Shown: positions 6,623 through 8,393 of the stretch, piece after piece
How the letters are laid out: every line of letters starts with the position of its first letter
Position numbering within the stretch: the stretch's first letter is position 1
Source of the DNA: Sulfuricaulis sp040901545
GTDB taxonomy: Bacteria; Pseudomonadota; Gammaproteobacteria; Acidiferrobacterales; Sulfurifustaceae
Direction of reading: 5' to 3'
Length of the DNA stretch: 8,393 nt
NCBI RefSeq assembly: GCF_040901545.1
Contig: NZ_JBBDYL010000007.1
Coordinates: 1 to 8,393, forward strand
Position numbers and translations under genes: made by a program
Notes under the pieces: generated by a model
What the model saw: only the letters and a program-made list of their open reading frames with translations
What the model was told of the DNA's origin: nothing
The model's database searches: none

Positions 6623-8041
6623 ATGCAAACGCTGCCGGATTTATCCAAGCTAAGCCACGCCCAGAAGGACGACCTGATCCGGCTGCTGTGGCCGTTGATA
6701 GAAGAAGTGCGTCAGCTAAAGGCACGGGTGGCTGAGTTGGAGGCAAGGCTGGCGAAGGACAGCCACAATTCCCACAAGCCGCCCTCGAGCGACGGGCTGA
6801 AGAAGACACACTCACAGCGCGAGTCCTCGGGCAAGGCGCCGGGCGGACAAGCCGGCCACAAAGGCACAGGCCTGAAACGGGTCAGCGTGCCAGATACGGT
6901 GATCGAACACCGCCTGCCCGAGTATTGCGTGTGCGGGGCGAGGCTTAACGCAGCGTATAGCGGCGAGCGGCGGCAAGTGTTCGACATACCGGTGGCCCAA
7001 TTTAACGTGACCGAACATCGCACCTGGCAAGCGCGCTGCCGCTGCGGGCGCGAACACCAAAGCGCCTTTGCCGACGGGGTCAATCAACTGGTGCAATACG
7101 GGCCGAACCTCAAGGCCCTGGCGGTGCACCTGACGCAAGGGCAGTTGCTGCCGCTGTTTCGTACAGCGCAACTGATCGAACAACTGTTCGGCCTGCCGCT
7201 GTCGGCGGCCACGGTGCACGCCTGGATCGGTGAGGCGGCCCGGCGGCTCGCCCCCGCAGTTGCGCGCATCGGCCAGGCGCTGGTGGCCAGCCCCGTGGCG
7301 CACGCCGACGAATCGGGGCTGCGGGTCGCGGCCAAGCTGCACTGGCTGCATACGGTGGCCAGCCCCACCCTGACCTGGTATGGCGTGCATGCCAGGCGCG
7401 GCGCCCCGGCGATGCAGGCGCACGCCATTTTGCCCCACCGCAGCGGGGTGCTGGTGCATGACTGCTGGGGCCCCTATTGGCAGATGCCGGGCGAACATGC
7501 GCTGTGCAATGCCCATCTGATACGCGAACTGATCTATTTGCACGAAACCACCGGGCAGGTGTGGCCTAAGCGCCTGATCCGGCACTTGCGCCGGGCACGC
7601 GATCATTGCGAGGCGGCGCGCCGCGAGGGACATGCCGCCGTGCCTGACCGCCTGCGCCGGCGCATCGAGCGGCGCTATGCGGCCATTCTCGCCCAAGCTC
7701 AAGCCTGTCATCCGCCCCAAACCCGCACGCGCCCGCGCCGCGGTCGCATCAAACAAAGCGTTGCTCATAATCTGACCCGCCGTCTGAGTCTGCATGCCGC
7801 GGCCGTGCTCAGGTTCGTCTCGGATCTGACGGTGCCCTTTACCAATAATCTGGGCGAACGCGCCATTCGCATGCCCAAGGTCAAGCAAAAAATCTCCGGC
7901 TCATTTCGAACACTCAAAGGCGCTGAGGATTTCTGCATCATCCGTTCTTACCTCGACACGCTGCATAAGCAGGGACACAATGTGTTTCAGGCTCTGCGCT
8001 CGGCTTTTATCGCGCAGCCAATCGCCGCTTGCCCGGACTGA
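6623..8041 (+). CDS. tnpC: IS66 family transposase
   Basis: A 472-residue DDE transposase that cuts and joins the ends of its own element. The N-terminus is a heptad-like helix (about 27-45) with the IS66 signature SHNSHKPPSSDGLKK (47-61). A zinc-ribbon-like pair follows (Cys102/Cys104 and Cys139/Cys141). The catalytic triad is Asp229 in HADESG, Asp280 in VLVHDCWGPYWQ (277-287 region) and Glu412 in NNLGERAIRMPKVKQKISGS (408-427). All parts are present and the length is normal, so it may be active. The TGA stop lies inside the right terminal repeat. The ribosome binding site is weak (GAG just upstream of the ATG). Base composition is much richer in GC than the neighbouring operon. Transcription runs away from the Bug gene. 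Confidence 0.95.
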   Translation: MQTLPDLSKLSHAQKDDLIRLLWPLIEEVRQLKARVAELEARLAKDSHNSHKPPSSDGLKKTHSQRESSGKAPGGQAGHKGTGLKRVSVPDTVIEHRLPEYCVCGARLNAAYSGERRQVFDIPVAQFNVTEHRTWQARCRCGREHQSAFADGVNQLVQYGPNLKALAVHLTQGQLLPLFRTAQLIEQLFGLPLSAATVHAWIGEAARRLAPAVARIGQALVASPVAHADESGLRVAAKLHWLHTVASPTLTWYGVHARRGAPAMQAHAILPHRSGVLVHDCWGPYWQMPGEHALCNAHLIRELIYLHETTGQVWPKRLIRHLRRARDHCEAARREGHAAVPDRLRRRIERRYAAILAQAQACHPPQTRTRPRRGRIKQSVAHNLTRRLSLHAAAVLRFVSDLTVPFTNNLGERAIRMPKVKQKISGSFRTLKGAEDFCIIRSYLDTLHKQGHNVFQALRSAFIAQPIAACPD

Positions 8042-8049
8042 ACAGACAC
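8034..8049 (-). repeat. IS66 right terminal inverted repeat
   Basis: CGGACTGAACAGACAC, the inverted partner of 6565-6580 with one mismatch. The transposase stop codon (8039-8041) lies within it. Confidence 0.9.
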
Positions 8050-8057
8050 ACCTACAC
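8050..8057. repeat. IS66 target-site duplication, right copy
   Basis: ACCTACAC, identical to 6557-6564. Confidence 0.88.
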
Positions 8058-8171
8058 TTAATATTACAGGGTCTTCAGGAAGTCGTGTGGGTGAATTGTG
8101 GGGGTAAATTGAGCTTTTGCCGAGTGAAGAAGGGTGTTTCCTGAGGGGCTCGAAACTGAGATGATTTCCCG

Positions 8172-8393
8172 ATGGCCAATTCAGCGAAGCGACAGCGGCG
8201 GCTGTGGGGCGCATACACCTTCCGCGGTTTCCGTGCGCAAAGCACGGTACGCGGTGTGTTCGGTGATCCGAAGGCGCGGGTCATTACTCTTGTCCGGCGC
8301 TCAAAAAAACGCTCTGCGGAGACTGCGGACGGGCGCACATGGGCTGGTACGACCGGCGCACGCGTCGGACGCGCGATCTGTCCTGCGGCGATG
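8172..8393 (+). CDS. ISL3-family transposase, N-terminal part, in two frames
   Basis: From ATG 8172 the zero frame reads an N-terminus containing VRGVFGDPKARVITLVRRSKK (residues about 25-45), a segment common at the start of ISL3-type transposases of proteobacteria. An in-frame TGA at 8157 bounds it upstream. Beyond the A-run at 8303-8309 the zero frame loses recognisable sequence (no stop before the edge). The -1 frame instead gives TLCGDCGRAHMGWYDRRTRR followed by TRDLSCGD. This is a Cys-x2-Cys knuckle followed by the YDRR-x5-RDL pattern of ISL3 transposases. The gene is therefore either expressed by -1 frameshifting at the heptamer or broken by a one-base loss. The DDE domain lies outside the window. 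The start has only a weak ribosome binding site; the call of family is more secure than the exact start. Confidence 0.65.
   Translation, partial: MANSAKRQRRLWGAYTFRGFRAQSTVRGVFGDPKARVITLVRRSKKRSAETADGRTWAGTTGARVGRAICPAAM
8303..8309 (+). other. Candidate -1 ribosomal frameshift site (A AAA AAA)
   Basis: Seven A residues lie in the zero-frame phase TCA AAA AAA CGC, exactly the X XXY YYZ arrangement used for -1 slippage in bacteria. A slip here joins the ARVITLVRRSKK segment directly to the Cys-x2-Cys knuckle in the -1 frame, giving one continuous ISL3-like N-terminus. I find no strong upstream Shine-Dalgarno stimulator; only a 3-bp stem lies just downstream. The alternative is a simple deletion from an ancestral run of eight A. 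Confidence 0.45.

Larger units (their letters stand above)
6565..8049 (+). mobile_element. Complete IS66-family insertion sequence (single-gene type)
   Basis: A 1485-bp element with matching ends: GTGTCTGTTCAGTGCG on the left (6565-6580), and the complement of 8034-8049 on the right differs at one of 16 positions. It is bounded by the exact 8-bp duplication ACCTACAC. It carries only the DDE transposase and lacks the tnpA and tnpB accessory genes of classical IS66 elements, like the ISBst12-type subgroup. Intact ends, an intact gene and a perfect duplication point to a recent insertion. The target, rebuilt by removing one duplication and the element, is AT-rich noncoding DNA between the operon promoter region and a second IS. 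Confidence 0.93.
8069..8393 (+). mobile_element. Left part of a probable ISL3-family insertion sequence
   Basis: Starting at GGGTCTTCAGGAAG (8069) the sequence resembles an ISL3-type terminus (GG-rich start followed by TCTTC), about 100 bp before a transposase N-terminus that runs off the window. It begins 11 bp after the IS66 target duplication. The 8 bases before it, ATATTACA (8061-8068), would be its target duplication if the family's 8-bp rule holds; the other end is outside the window. The exact left boundary rests on pattern recognition alone. Confidence 0.6.

Noticed and set aside
6812..7888. 358-residue open frame antisense to the IS66 transposase
   Set aside because: It mirrors a GC-rich gene in which antisense stops are rare; its translation is low-complexity in Arg, Gln, His, Pro and Gly with no domain, and the plus-strand frame has a full catalytic triad.
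1..8393. CRISPR arrays, tRNA or rRNA genes, defence or toxin-antitoxin modules
   Set aside because: No regularly spaced repeats, no cloverleaf-like sequence, and no protein with such a domain was seen on either strand.

Overview
The window looks like a catabolic accessory segment from a beta-proteobacterium, most likely Burkholderiales. The reasons are the orphan Bug/TctC-type periplasmic binding protein, which is a hallmark of that order, its pairing with hydantoinase/oxoprolinase subunits, and GC-rich IS66 and ISL3 insertion sequences. The assignment rests on gene content only; there is no rRNA or tRNA here to confirm it.

Bases 1-6436 carry four genes, all on the minus strand. In order of transcription they are: a secreted Bug-family solute-binding protein (6436-5468); a HyuA-type ATP-binding subunit (5424-3346); a HyuB-type metal-binding subunit (3343-1664, starting 2 nt after the hyuA stop); and, after a 238-nt gap, a threonine-synthase-like PLP enzyme (1425-181). 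The likely logic is capture of a small solute by the Bug protein, ATP-dependent opening (or carboxylation) of a cyclic amide or related compound by HyuAB, and conversion of an amino-acid-like product by the PLP enzyme. The substrate cannot be read from the sequence. No membrane TctA/TctB partners and no regulator lie inside the window. The 238-nt gap holds a possible promoter and a perfect 8-bp tandem repeat. The transcript downstream of the last gene is C-rich and G-poor, as expected of Rho-dependent termination.

Bases 6565-8049 are a complete single-gene IS66-family element. It has 16-bp terminal inverted repeats (15/16 matching) and an 8-bp target duplication (ACCTACAC) on both sides. Its transposase has an intact DDE triad, so the copy may still be active. 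It sits about 120 bp upstream of the Bug gene and is transcribed away from it.

From 8069 to the window edge lies the left part of a second element, probably ISL3 family. Its transposase begins in one frame and the recognisable zinc-knuckle region continues in the -1 frame. The two are joined exactly at an in-phase A AAA AAA heptamer, the canonical bacterial -1 slippery sequence. This possible programmed frameshift is the most interesting signal in the window; the hydantoinase operon itself is otherwise conventional.
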